Shown here: in pieces, positions 18,015-27,568 of the stretch
How positions within the stretch are numbered: the stretch's first letter is position 1
How the letters are laid out: the number at the start of each line of letters is the position of its first letter
Position numbers and translations under genes: made by a program
Source: JAZKFT01 sp963845495
GTDB taxonomy: Bacteria > Bacteroidota > Bacteroidia > Chitinophagales > Chitinophagaceae
NCBI GenBank assembly: GCA_963845495.1
Contig: CAWJTH010000039.1
Coordinates: 1-64,000 of the forward strand
DNA length: 64,000 nt
Direction of reading: 5' to 3'
Notes under the pieces: generated by a model
What the model was told of the DNA's origin: nothing
The model's database searches: none
The model's input: only the letters and a program-made list of their open reading frames with translations

Positions 18015-20738
18015 TCAAGGCAATTTCACAAACTTCAAATTCATCTTCCCACCCACATCTTCGTACAGAACATAATACGTTCCGGCGGCCAAATTTTGTA
18101 TATCCAACCACATCAAATCATTATCAACTTTAAACGTTCTTAGTAATTTTCCTGTTGGGTCAGTTAATGATAAAATCCCGTTTGCACTAGGTAATTTAAC
18201 ATAGATGAAATCCTTTACTGGATTGGGATACAGCGACATTTTACCTTTATCGCCCAACCAAACTTTTTCAACGGCCGAATAATCTTTTTTACCGTTTTTA
18301 CCAACCATTGCTAAGCGATAAAAACTTAAGCCCTGAAATGGATTTCCATCGATAATTGTATAATCATTTATAACCGTTTTATTTAGTGCAGATTTGTTCT
18401 TAACACTTGTAAAATTTTGGCCGTCTTGCGAATGTTCAATAGTAAAATAATCCATGTCTACCTCGTTTGTAGTTTGCCATTTTAATTGCACTTCATTGTT
18501 TGATGCTACGGCAGTAAATTTTAATAATTCAATAGGCAATAAATTTCTATAAGTACTACTGGCTAAGGTAAATGGCGAGAAATGCGTAGCATTGTCGTTG
18601 GCTGAAATTTTTCCATAACTGATATTTCCGGTGGTATTAAAACCCAGCGATCCAGCCCCATCTATTTGCCATTTTGTGCCAGTACCAGTATTTATATAGT
18701 GCGCAATACGAAGGTCGGGTAATGCATTAGCATCATCACCATTATGACCTACTGTACTATTTAGGCTCCAATACAAAGTAATTTTTGCATCCATGTCCGG
18801 ATTATTTGTAGCGCTACAACCAATATCCCAATACTCTAATTTACTGATATGGTCGAGACCACCGATAATATTTAGATAATCGGTTGGCGTAGTTGAAAAA
18901 TATTCAGCATTATAAGTTTTAAGCGTGTTGTTAAATGGTGTAATACCAATGGGTGCAAAATGATTTCCTTTACCGATTGGAATAATCTGATAAGTAGTTG
19001 AAATACTTTCAAATTTTGCTGGTCCATCAATAAAACTCGCTTCTTCAGCAGTTTGGGAATAACTTGTTGGGTATTTATTATATTGTGTTGATGAGGTTAC
19101 TGTAACAAGGCTGCCAGCACTTGTTGATAATCGCCCAGCATTAAAATTAATGGTGCCGCTTATTTTTGTGCTAGATGAAAGCGTAATATTTGCACTATTG
19201 TTTAGCGTTAAATTTCCCAAAATAATTGCGGGCAAACCATCCCCGGTATTTTGGGCGACGGTACTGTTGTATTCGTAAAAGCCGCCGCTATTAAACCGCC
19301 TCAAACAAGTTTGGATATTACCGCTAGCTGCGGTTGCAGTAATACCATTTGCTGAACCAATTTTTAGTGTGGCACCACTTTGCAACTCAAAATAACCAGC
19401 TGTATTGGTGATGGAACTGATGGTATAATTGCCACAATCCAATGTAGCTCCAGTTTCTACCACCAATTTATCTGAAATAGCTATATTACCCGCTAGTGTT
19501 ACGTTTGTGCCGCTTTTTATGGTTATTTTATTGTAATTTCCAGATGAAATTGATGTTGTGCTTGTAATTGTTAGCCCAGGGCCGGGTGCCATTTGGATAC
19601 CACGAAAGGCTTTATTTGCCCCAGGAATATCAACAATCATCGTTGCAATACTTGATATAGCGGCGCCATCTCCTGTAATGTTAGCATTGTATGTGCTATT
19701 ATCAATTAATTTATAAATTTTATTATTGGCGTCATAAGAACTGGTTGTTACATCGGCCGTTATAAATAAAACTACTTTTCCATCACAACCAATATAACCA
19801 GTAACACCATCGCATTTATTGCTTAGCCGGCCGCGGTTTGTCCAAGTGGTACCGTCAAAAGAATATTTTTTTAGTCCTTGATTTCCGTCATCGGGACTTA
19901 CGTTATCACACACGTATAAAAGATCTGGTCCTGGAATGGAGGGATCCATATCAAAAAAAACAAAGGCTATCGGTGAAGTTTGGCTACCGCTCGGCATGCC
20001 ACTTAAATTGGTTGCCGTTTGGCTAGCCGTTGCCGGCAAACCGTTTCCAAGTGTATTTACTGTTTTATAACTTCCTGCTCCGCCTGTTACAAACAGTTGG
20101 TTATTAGCAATTTGAATCGCCCTTTCATTATCGAAGCTACTGGAAATTTTAGTAGAGGTAGTCGCATTTAAAGTTGTATACCGAACGCCAGCACTGGCAG
20201 TAGCAGAGGAATAAACCGCACCACAAACCCAAATATCGGTACCATTGTTTGTAACTGCACTACGGATATTTGCTTTATCAAAAGCATCGGTCAATGCTGT
20301 TTGGGTATTAATATTTCCAGCATAATCAATAAGAGCAACAACTCTATTAATTGTAATTGGGGATGAATTATCAATACCCGCTCCCCCGGATGTTATTCCA
20401 CCAACAGCGGTTCCACCGGCTAAATTTGGTGCTGCATCGTATCCAGCAATTGTTAGATATCTACCATCGGCGCTAGCAGCCAATGCCGCTTCCAAAGGCG
20501 AGCTACCATTACCTGTTAAAGACTTGTTACTACCCGAAGCAGCAGTAGGTAAGGCTAAGGTTCTAACAAAAATACCCGTTTGGGTATATTCATCTAAAAA
20601 AACAGGGGTAGCTTTTCCGCTGCTTAACACTACATTGCCATCTCCAACCCTTGCAACTACAATATTGCCCGGCGTAAAATTTTGGGCATTGGCACTAAAG
20701 GTGGCAAATAAGAACAAAAAAGACACGAGCTTACGCAT
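18015..20738 (-). CDS. type IX secretion cargo, type A sorting domain, Gly/Thr-rich passenger
   Basis: 907 residues. The signal peptide MRKLVSFLFLFATFSANAQ is followed by a large passenger rich in Gly, Thr, Ser and Asn. Residues about 25-390 have a propeller-like, repeated pattern; about 390-560 are beta-helix-like repeats of the kind SITNTAGYFELQSGATL. The C-terminal ~75 residues form a Por secretion tail (KMSLYPNPVKDFIYVKLP, then LAAGTYYVLYED), the type A type IX signal, so the protein is exported and probably anchored on the surface. No catalytic motif is evident. Divergent from gldF. Confidence 0.85.
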   Translation of the reverse strand: MRKLVSFLFLFATFSANAQNFTPGNIVVARVGDGNVVLSSGKATPVFLDEYTQTGIFVRTLALPTAASGSNKSLTGNGSSPLEAALAASADGRYLTIAGYDAAPNLAGGTAVGGITSGGAGIDNSSPITINRVVALIDYAGNINTQTALTDAFDKANIRSAVTNNGTDIWVCGAVYSSATASAGVRYTTLNATTSTKISSSFDNERAIQIANNQLFVTGGAGSYKTVNTLGNGLPATASQTATNLSGMPSGSQTSPIAFVFFDMDPSIPGPDLLYVCDNVSPDDGNQGLKKYSFDGTTWTNRGRLSNKCDGVTGYIGCDGKVVLFITADVTTSSYDANNKIYKLIDNSTYNANITGDGAAISSIATMIVDIPGANKAFRGIQMAPGPGLTITSTTSISSGNYNKITIKSGTNVTLAGNIAISDKLVVETGATLDCGNYTISSITNTAGYFELQSGATLKIGSANGITATAASGNIQTCLRRFNSGGFYEYNSTVAQNTGDGLPAIILGNLTLNNSANITLSSSTKISGTINFNAGRLSTSAGSLVTVTSSTQYNKYPTSYSQTAEEASFIDGPAKFESISTTYQIIPIGKGNHFAPIGITPFNNTLKTYNAEYFSTTPTDYLNIIGGLDHISKLEYWDIGCSATNNPDMDAKITLYWSLNSTVGHNGDDANALPDLRIAHYINTGTGTKWQIDGAGSLGFNTTGNISYGKISANDNATHFSPFTLASSTYRNLLPIELLKFTAVASNNEVQLKWQTTNEVDMDYFTIEHSQDGQNFTSVKNKSALNKTVINDYTIIDGNPFQGLSFYRLAMVGKNGKKDYSAVEKVWLGDKGKMSLYPNPVKDFIYVKLPSANGILSLTDPTGKLLRTFKVDNDLMWLDIQNLAAGTYYVLYEDVGGKMNLKFVKLP

Positions 20739-20978
20739 AAGTGTGTGGATTTTTGGGTGAACAAATTATTTATAAAAATCAAAAATAACGGGATTATTTA
20801 ATCAAAAAAAAATAATTTTTATATATTAAAGCATTAAAAATCTCTCATTATCAAGTAGTTGTAGGCATATTTCTACAAAACTAAAAATAAATATTATTTA
20901 ATACTACAAATCGCAAATTGAACAATGTTATTTTTAAGAAACCCTTTTATAGCATTACACTTATCTTGCCAGCCATTT

Positions 20979-21716
20979 ATGTTCACCATTTGCAAAAAAG
21001 AATTGGGCCAATTTTTTAGTAGCCTAACTGGCTATTTGGCCATTGCTGTTTTCCTATTATTGATGGGGCTTTTTTTGTTTGTTTTTCCTGACACCAGCTT
21101 GCTGGATTACGGTTTCGCCACCATGGATAAATTTTTCGACCTTGCTCCTTGGCTGTTGTTGCTGCTTGTTCCAGCCGTAACAATGCGCAGCTTTACCGAC
21201 GAATTTAAGAGCGGCACTTGGGAGCTATTAAAAACCAAACCGCTTACGCTTTCACAAATAATTGGGGGGAAATATTTGTCGGCATTCATCGTTTCGTTGT
21301 TGGCTTTGTTGCCTACGCTTATTTATGTATTTAGTATTCAACAACTTATGGTGAAGGGAAATGTAGACAACCAAGTTGATGTTGGCGGCATTGCCGGCAG
21401 TTATATTGGATTATTATTGACTACCGCGGTTTTCACTGCTATCGGTATTTGTTGCTCCACTTTTACCAATAATGCAGTGGTTTCGTTTTTAATAAGTGCT
21501 GTGGTTTGTTTTGTGATGTACAATGGCTTTTCAGCGCTTAGCCATATCCCTTCACTAAAAGGAAATGGCGATTATTATATCGGCCAAATAGGTTTGGAAG
21601 CCCATTATCGCAGCGCTGGCCGTGGATTAATTGAATTGAAAGACATGGTTTATTTTGTGTTGATAGCAGGGTTGTTTTTGTTTGCGACGAGAAGGGTGCT
21701 TTCAAATTCCAAATAA
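20979..21716 (+). CDS. gldF: gliding-motility ABC transporter permease GldF
   Basis: Permease subunit of the GldAFG ABC transporter linked to gliding. From the ATG at 20979 (MFTICKKELGQFFSSLTGYL) it has 245 residues and about six membrane segments. An in-frame ATG at 20925 would add 18 residues that do not fit the family start. Typical of the ABC-2 class: TRSF-like MRSFTDEFKSGTWELLKTKP after the second helix. It is followed by gldG on the same strand; the ATPase gene gldA is not in the window. Confidence 0.85.
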   Translation: MFTICKKELGQFFSSLTGYLAIAVFLLLMGLFLFVFPDTSLLDYGFATMDKFFDLAPWLLLLLVPAVTMRSFTDEFKSGTWELLKTKPLTLSQIIGGKYLSAFIVSLLALLPTLIYVFSIQQLMVKGNVDNQVDVGGIAGSYIGLLLTTAVFTAIGICCSTFTNNAVVSFLISAVVCFVMYNGFSALSHIPSLKGNGDYYIGQIGLEAHYRSAGRGLIELKDMVYFVLIAGLFLFATRRVLSNSK

Positions 21717-21874
21717 AAAAATTCCAAATTCCAACAATATAAACCTCTACTTATTGCCAATTTTTACAAACATGATATTATTACCGATCTTTTCTATCCA
21801 ATTTGTCGGCTGAAATAAAAAATCAAAATTTACAATAATTGGAATGTGAAATTTCTTTATTTGGAATTTAATTT
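21712..21874. repeat. heptamer-like palindrome O between gldF and gldG
   Basis: AT-rich inverted arms (about 21712-21740 and 21836-21873) made of AATTCCA/ATTCCAA-type units and an AAATAAA spacer unit. The left arm overlaps the end of gldF and the right arm abuts the gldG start. It is less regular than others in the family. Confidence 0.5.
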
Positions 21875-23615
21875 ATGAATAAACTTTTCAACTCAAAAAT
21901 AGCTTGGCTCTTATTTCCCGCAATTGCCGTGGGCATTTATTGCTTGGCTAATTTGTTGCATTGGCAACTCGATTTAACAGCCGAAAAAAGGTTCACGTTA
22001 AGCGAACCTACCAAAAAAATGCTGCGCCAATTGGATGACAAAGTGGAAGTGGATGTTTTATTGCAAGGCGATAATTTACCCGCAGGTTTCAGGCAATTGC
22101 AAAATAGTACCAATGTTTTTTTAGAACGTTGCCAGGCTGAAAGCCAGGGCAAATTTTCTTTTCGGTTTGTTGACCCTGAAACTTTTGTGAACGATTCGGC
22201 TGATTATCCTTTTCCAGACAGTGTTTTTGACAAAGCGGCTTGGCTAAAAACAGTGGGCGTAGAACAAAAAGAAATTACTAAAACAGCCACCAAAGCTGTT
22301 TATAATTATCCGGTGGCTTTGGTGCGGTATCAAGGGCAAATTGCGCCGGTTAATTTATTGCAGGGGCAAAGCAATAAAAATTTCTTGAATCCCAAATGCC
22401 GCCAACGAGCAATTGCAAACCATCAATAATGCGGAAGCTTTGCTTGAATATCAATTTACCAACGCCATTTATTCCTTAACAAAAAAAACAACGCCTATTG
22501 TGGCCTACGCCGTTGGCAATGGTGAACCGGAAGGGCCAGAAACCTATGATTTGCATAGTACACTGGATAGCAAATACCGTTTCTTTTTGTATGATTTACA
22601 AAAACAACCAGGTATTTCTGACTCTATAAAAACCTTACTGATTGTAAAGCCAACTGAAAAATTTACCGACGAAGAAAAATTAAAAATCGACCAATATGTG
22701 ATGCGTGGCGGCAAAGTGATGTTTTTGCTGGATGTGTTGCATGCCGATTTGGACAGCCTTCGCCACAGCGGAAAAGATTTTACCGCTTACGACCGTGGAC
22801 TGGAACTAGACGATTTGTTATTTAAATATGGCGTTCGCATCAATCAAGATTTGGTAGAAGATTTGCAAAGCGATGTTATTCCGCAGGTGGTTGGAAATAT
22901 TGGCGATAAACCGCAAATTGAATTGTTGCCTTGGCCTTATTTTCCATTGTTGTACCCAAGTTCAAACAATCCGATCGTAAAAAATATGGATGCGGTGGTA
23001 ATGCAATTTCCCAATAGTTTGGATACCGTTCAAGCCAACGGCGTCAAAAAAACAGTGTTGCTTTCCACTTCAAATACCAGTCGAAAGCTTGGTTCGCCGG
23101 CAATTGTTACAGTGGAAGTTTTAAAACAAATGGACAACGCCAGTTTGTGGAAAGACAAAAATATCCCGCTGGCTATGTTGTTGGAAGGACAGTTTAAATC
23201 GTTGTACGCCAATCGAATATCACAGGCGCAAATCGATACGATGAAAAAATATGGTTCCGATTTTTTAGCTGAAAGTAAAACGGGCGATGGCAAAATTTTG
23301 GTGACGGGAAATGGCGATTGGGTATTAAATCCCTATACAAAAACCGGCCCTTTGCCAATGGGTACCAATCAATACACCAATTACAATTTTGCCAATAAAG
23401 ATTTTTTGTTGAACAGTTTGGAATACTTTACCGACGAAAGCGGCATTTTACAAAGTCGCGGCAAAGAATATGTTTTGCGGATGCTCGATCCTAAAAAAAT
23501 TGAGGCGGACAAAACATTTTGGCAATGGCTGAACATTGGTTTGCCGCTAGCTGTTACATTTTTAGCTGGCTTGTTTTTTCAATGGCGTAGAAAGCGGAAA
23601 TATGCGGTGGCATAA
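21875..23615 (+). CDS. gldG: gliding-motility ABC auxiliary protein GldG (frame broken by one base)
   Basis: Companion of GldF with the ABC-auxiliary (GldG/IflA-like) extracytoplasmic domain. Seen: one N-terminal membrane helix (IAWLLFPAIAVGIYCLANLL), QLDLTAEKRFTLSEPTKKML, then PIVAYAVGNGEPEGPETYDL, VMRGGKVMFLLDVLHADLD, and a C-terminal helix (IGLPLAVTFLAGLFFQW). As read, it is split at 22394-22396: one A too many in AAA. Removing it joins NFLNP to NAANEQLQTINNAEALLEYQ and gives 579 residues, close to the normal family length. Error is likelier than decay because the rest is intact. Confidence 0.85.
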
Positions 23616-23643
23616 TAATGGCGTCCTTCATTTATGGCAAGCT

Positions 23644-23674
23644 TGCAAAACAAACTTAACTAAATCTATATTTG
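23644..23674 (+). promoter_or_regulatory. promoter of the terC-family gene
   Basis: TTG at 23644-23646, 20 bases, TATATTTG at 23667-23674: an exact match to the Bacteroidota -7 box with the same spacing as upstream of gyrB. The predicted start of transcription is only about 4 bases before the ATG at 23682. Confidence 0.65.
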
Positions 23675-23681
23675 TATCTGC

Positions 23682-24638
23682 ATGAACACAACCCAAATTT
23701 CATATATCGTTTTCGGCGGTGTCATAATACTGGCGTTGTTGTTCGATCTTGGCTTGCTTAGCAAAAAGCACCAAAAAGTTTCTATCAAAAAAGCTTTGTG
23801 GCAAACGCTTTTTTGGGTAGGCTTGTCCATTGCTTTTTTTGCTTTTTTGTGGTACGAAAAAAGCAGCGGCGTTGCTATAAAATACATTACTGCTTATTTA
23901 ATGGAATGGAGCCTCAGCATCGATAACATCTTTGTTTTCATCCTCATTTTCACTTTTTTTAAAGTAGGCGAAAAAGAAGCGAGTAGAGTGCTTTTGATTG
24001 GTATTTTACTCGCTATTGTTTTTCGCATTTTATTTATTGCGTTGGGCGTTGGCCTCATCGATCGGTTTCATTGGATTCTATATATTTTCGGGGCGTTTTT
24101 AGTTTATACCGGATTCAAGCTTTTTTTCAGTAGCGAGGGCGACGATTACAATCCTGCCGAATCGAGGATTTATAAATGGCTTATCAAGGTTTTGAATATT
24201 ACCGATCAAAACCCCGAAGGCAAATTATGGTTGAAAAAAGACAACAAAACCTTTTTTACCAACCTATCATTAGTGGTTTTAATGTTGGGTGGAACCGATA
24301 TTGTTTTTGCGTTAGATTCAATCCCAACCGTGGTTTCGTTGGTTCGCGAAGGGCCAAAAATACCTTTTACGCAAGATGATATTTTGGTGATTTATTCCAG
24401 TAATATTTTCGCTGTTTTAGGGCTTCGCTCCTTGTTTTTCTTGCTGCGTGGTGCGGTCGATAAATTCGCATATTTACAACAAGGTATTGCGGTGGTACTG
24501 GCATTTATCGGCATAAAAATGTTGATTGAATTTTTCGATGTGCATATTTCTATCGGTATTTCTTTGGCGGTTATTGTGGCTTGTTTAGCGGTTTCAATGG
24601 GATATTCGGTTTATGCGGCAAGGAAATCTGAACTATGA
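23682..24638 (+). CDS. TerC/Alx family membrane protein
   Basis: 318 residues and about nine membrane segments, typical of TerC/Alx. Both signature regions are present: EWSLSIDNIFVFILIF with its Asp-Asn pair in the third helix, and GGTDIVFALDSIPTVVSL with the second conserved Asp. Known family members export manganese (Alx, MntP-like role) or relate to tellurite resistance; manganese or calcium transport is the likely role. The promoter with a very short leader leaves no room for a Mn riboswitch of the yybP-ykoY type. Confidence 0.85.
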   Translation: MNTTQISYIVFGGVIILALLFDLGLLSKKHQKVSIKKALWQTLFWVGLSIAFFAFLWYEKSSGVAIKYITAYLMEWSLSIDNIFVFILIFTFFKVGEKEASRVLLIGILLAIVFRILFIALGVGLIDRFHWILYIFGAFLVYTGFKLFFSSEGDDYNPAESRIYKWLIKVLNITDQNPEGKLWLKKDNKTFFTNLSLVVLMLGGTDIVFALDSIPTVVSLVREGPKIPFTQDDILVIYSSNIFAVLGLRSLFFLLRGAVDKFAYLQQGIAVVLAFIGIKMLIEFFDVHISIGISLAVIVACLAVSMGYSVYAARKSEL

Positions 24639-24717
24639 TTTATGGGATTTCAATGATTTAATGATTTTGTGAAATTTATCTAATTGCTGAAACGATCCTG
24701 TTTTAAATTTAATAACA

Positions 24718-24940
24718 CGAAATGTTCCTACGGAACGAGCGTTTACGTCGCAATTTTTATTCGAGTGCTACCAACGAAATGTTCCGATGGAACAAAGAAA
24801 AAGGATGTAGATGCAACCTGATTCTTTAAAGATATTGGATTCATCAAACAAAACGGTGTTTTTGTTCCATCGGAACATTTTGTTGGCAGAAAAAAAAGAT
24901 ACATTTACAACCGATTCTTTCGTTCCGTAGGAACATTTCG
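24718..24940. repeat. REP-like palindrome cluster with GTTCC-NNN-GGAAC cores
   Basis: Four copies of a 13-bp palindromic core (GTTCCTACGGAAC, GTTCCGATGGAAC, GTTCCATCGGAAC, GTTCCGTAGGAAC) are arranged as two nested inverted repeats. The outer arms are 24718-24738 and 24920-24940 (perfect, 21 bp), the inner arms 24771-24796 and 24861-24886 (26 bp, one mismatch). Such cores resemble REP sequences mobilised by REP-associated tyrosine transposases; no such gene is in the window. Confidence 0.75.
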
Positions 24941-24996
24941 AGCCACTAAAACTTAAACGGTTTAAAAAGCAATTCGCATACTATTTTCTTAATTCA

Positions 24997-27474
24997 ATGT
25001 ATTTATTTCCTGAAATTGCCCAAATATTAAACGCTGAAATTGAAGGCGCTACTTCCCAAACCATCAATTATTTGGCGGTTGATAGTCGTAAATTATTTTT
25101 TCCTGCGGAAACGCTTTTTTTTGCTCTGCCTTCGGCGAAAAGGGATGGCCATCATTTCTTGCTGGAAGCTTATAACCAAGGCACAAGAAGTTTTGTAATT
25201 TCAAATACAATCGACCTGAAACCCTTTCCTGACGCAGGTTTCATAGAAGTTGCAGATACTTTAAAAGCACTTCAAGCGCTTGCTGTTCATCACCGCAAAA
25301 AATTCCAATATCCGGTTATCGGCATCACGGGCAGTAATGGAAAAACAATTGTAAAAGAATGGTTGAACCAATTGTTGCAAAATGATTTTAATATTGTTCG
25401 TAGCCCAAAAAGTTTCAATTCTCAAATCGGCGTTCCGTTAAGCGTTTGGCAAATGGGCGACCAACATAATTTGGGCATTTTTGAGGCGGGCATTTCATTG
25501 CCAAATGAAATGGAAAATCTTGAAAAAATCATTCAACCAACCATTGGCATTTTAACCAATATCGGCACTGCACATGATGAAGGCTTTGAAAGCAAAGCGC
25601 AAAAACTAGATGAGAAGTTGCAATTGTTCAAACAAGTAAATGTGTTGATATGCAATACAGACGATTCACTGATAAACGAAGCAGCAAAAAAATTGGAGTT
25701 GCCCATTTTCAACTGGGGCAAGAATGAAAACGCCATCGTTCAAATATTGGAACTAAACAAAGAAACCGCCACAACTACCATTTCGGGTATTTTCCATTTT
25801 TCTGAATTTACCCCACATTTCGCAAGGTTTTCTTTCCAAATCCCATTTACTGACGATGCCGCTATTGAAAATGCCATGCATTGCTTTTGCACCTGCAAAA
25901 TTTTGGGGCTGGATGATGAGAAAACCACAACAGGAATGTTGGGTTTGCATGCCGTGGAAATGCGGCTGGAATGGAAGAAAGCCATTAATAATTGCTACCT
26001 TATCAACGATAGTTACAGCAACGATATTTCTTCGCTCATCATTGCGCTTGATTATTTGAAGCAGCAACAACAATCAGAAAAAGAAACGGTTATCCTTTCA
26101 GATATTTACCAAAGCAATTTGCCTGAACTGGAATTATACACGCAAGTAGCTTCGCTTTTAGCGCAAAAAAGTATTGACCGGATTATTTGTATCGGCAACA
26201 AAATTTCCCATTTCAGCTATTTGTTCGAAGCCGAAAAAATAACTACCGAAATATTCCCATCAACTGAAAAATTCCTTGAAACCCTTACTATATCTAAGTT
26301 TCAGGATGAAGCTATTTTACTGAAGGGAGCTAGGATTTTTGGCTTTGAAAGGATTGCAGCCCAATTAGAACAGCAAGTTCACCAAACAGTATTAGAAATA
26401 AACTTGACTGCGCTTACCTATAATTTAAACCAATATCGCCAGTTATTGCAACCAACTACCAAAATTATGGTAATGGTAAAAGCGTTTGGATATGGCAGCG
26501 GCGGCGCTGAAATTGCGAAGCAATTGCAATTTAACAAAATTGATTATTTGGCGGTTGCTTATGCAGATGAAGGCGTTGATCTGCGCCGTGCCGGAATTAG
26601 TTTACCTATTATGGTGATGAACCCCGAACCTGCCACTTTTGAAAATTTGTTTGAACATAATTTGGAACCGGAATTGTATTCTTTTCCCATTTTACAATCG
26701 TTTTTAGGCTATTGCAAAACACAAGGCATTAGCGAATATCCGGTGCATATAAAATTGGATACGGGCATGCATAGGCTTGGTTTTGAAGCATTTGAAGTTG
26801 ATAAGTTGGGCGAGCTATTGGTTGCGCAAAAAATCCTGAAAGTTAAATCTGCATTTACACATTTAGCAGCTAGCGAAGATGCACAACACGATGATTTCAC
26901 GTTGCAACAGGCGCAGGTTTTTAATGATGCTTGTGATAACTTGCAGCAAAAAATTGACTATTTTTTTATCCGCCATGCAGCAAATACGGCGGCCATTAGC
27001 CGTCATCCAAATTTGCAAATGGATATGGTACGATTGGGAATTGGCTTGTATGGCGTTGATTCTGCCAATAAAATTCCTTTACAAAATGTAAGCGTTTTAA
27101 AAACGACAGTCGCTCAAATAAAACAGGTAAAAAAGGGCGAGTCGGTTGGTTACAGCCGCAGTGAATTTATGCAGGAAGATAGCTTGGTTGCTACCATCCG
27201 CATCGGTTATGCCGATGGCTTTAGGCGCAGCTTGGGTAATGGAGTTGGAAGTGTTTTTGTTGGCGGAAAAATGGCACCGATTGTTGGCCGCATTGCCATG
27301 GATATGACCATGATCAATATTACCCACATTCCAAATGCGCAAGTTGGCGACGCCGTTGAAGTTTTTGGGCTGAATATTCCAATTCAACAATTAGCAACTT
27401 GGTGCGACACCATTCCTTACGAAATTATGACGGGCATTGGCCAGCGGGTGAAGCGGGTGTATGTGCAGGAATAA
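24997..27474 (+). CDS. MurF-like ligase fused to alanine racemase
   Basis: 825 residues, a fusion known in Bacteroidota. Residues about 1-455 are MurF-like (GITGSNGKTIVKEWL nucleotide loop; NIGTAHDEGF). Residues about 460-825 are alanine racemase, with the PLP lysine in VMVKAFGYGSG, RLGIGLYGVD and the catalytic Tyr region GESVGYSRSE. The racemase supplies D-Ala for peptidoglycan. The MurF half departs from the usual family motifs (FNSQIGVPL instead of NNHIGVPL; DSYSND instead of DAYNANP), while a canonical MurF is encoded at 62715. It ends next to gpsA in convergent order. Confidence 0.9.
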   Translation: MYLFPEIAQILNAEIEGATSQTINYLAVDSRKLFFPAETLFFALPSAKRDGHHFLLEAYNQGTRSFVISNTIDLKPFPDAGFIEVADTLKALQALAVHHRKKFQYPVIGITGSNGKTIVKEWLNQLLQNDFNIVRSPKSFNSQIGVPLSVWQMGDQHNLGIFEAGISLPNEMENLEKIIQPTIGILTNIGTAHDEGFESKAQKLDEKLQLFKQVNVLICNTDDSLINEAAKKLELPIFNWGKNENAIVQILELNKETATTTISGIFHFSEFTPHFARFSFQIPFTDDAAIENAMHCFCTCKILGLDDEKTTTGMLGLHAVEMRLEWKKAINNCYLINDSYSNDISSLIIALDYLKQQQQSEKETVILSDIYQSNLPELELYTQVASLLAQKSIDRIICIGNKISHFSYLFEAEKITTEIFPSTEKFLETLTISKFQDEAILLKGARIFGFERIAAQLEQQVHQTVLEINLTALTYNLNQYRQLLQPTTKIMVMVKAFGYGSGGAEIAKQLQFNKIDYLAVAYADEGVDLRRAGISLPIMVMNPEPATFENLFEHNLEPELYSFPILQSFLGYCKTQGISEYPVHIKLDTGMHRLGFEAFEVDKLGELLVAQKILKVKSAFTHLAASEDAQHDDFTLQQAQVFNDACDNLQQKIDYFFIRHAANTAAISRHPNLQMDMVRLGIGLYGVDSANKIPLQNVSVLKTTVAQIKQVKKGESVGYSRSEFMQEDSLVATIRIGYADGFRRSLGNGVGSVFVGGKMAPIVGRIAMDMTMINITHIPNAQVGDAVEVFGLNIPIQQLATWCDTIPYEIMTGIGQRVKRVYVQE

Positions 27475-27568
27475 ATGGATGGCGGTGGGCAGTTGACAGA
27501 TGGCGGTTTAACAAAAGGAATGGGAATATTGATCAACCGCCTACTACCATCTGCCCACCGCCATCTGA
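27475..27568. repeat. heptamer-repeat palindrome E (convergent gap)
   Basis: GC-richer member filling the gap between the murF-alr stop (27472-27474) and the gpsA stop (27569-27571). Left units: GGCGGTG, GGCAGTT, GACAGAT, GGCGGTT. Right arm on minus: GATGGCG, GTGGGCA, GATGGTA. The same kind of unit occurs inside gpsA 300 bp away. Confidence 0.7.

Noticed and set aside
23616..23681. Manganese riboswitch (yybP-ykoY) before the TerC-family gene
   Set aside because: The promoter -7 box lies 8 bases before the ATG, so there is no room for a leader structure.
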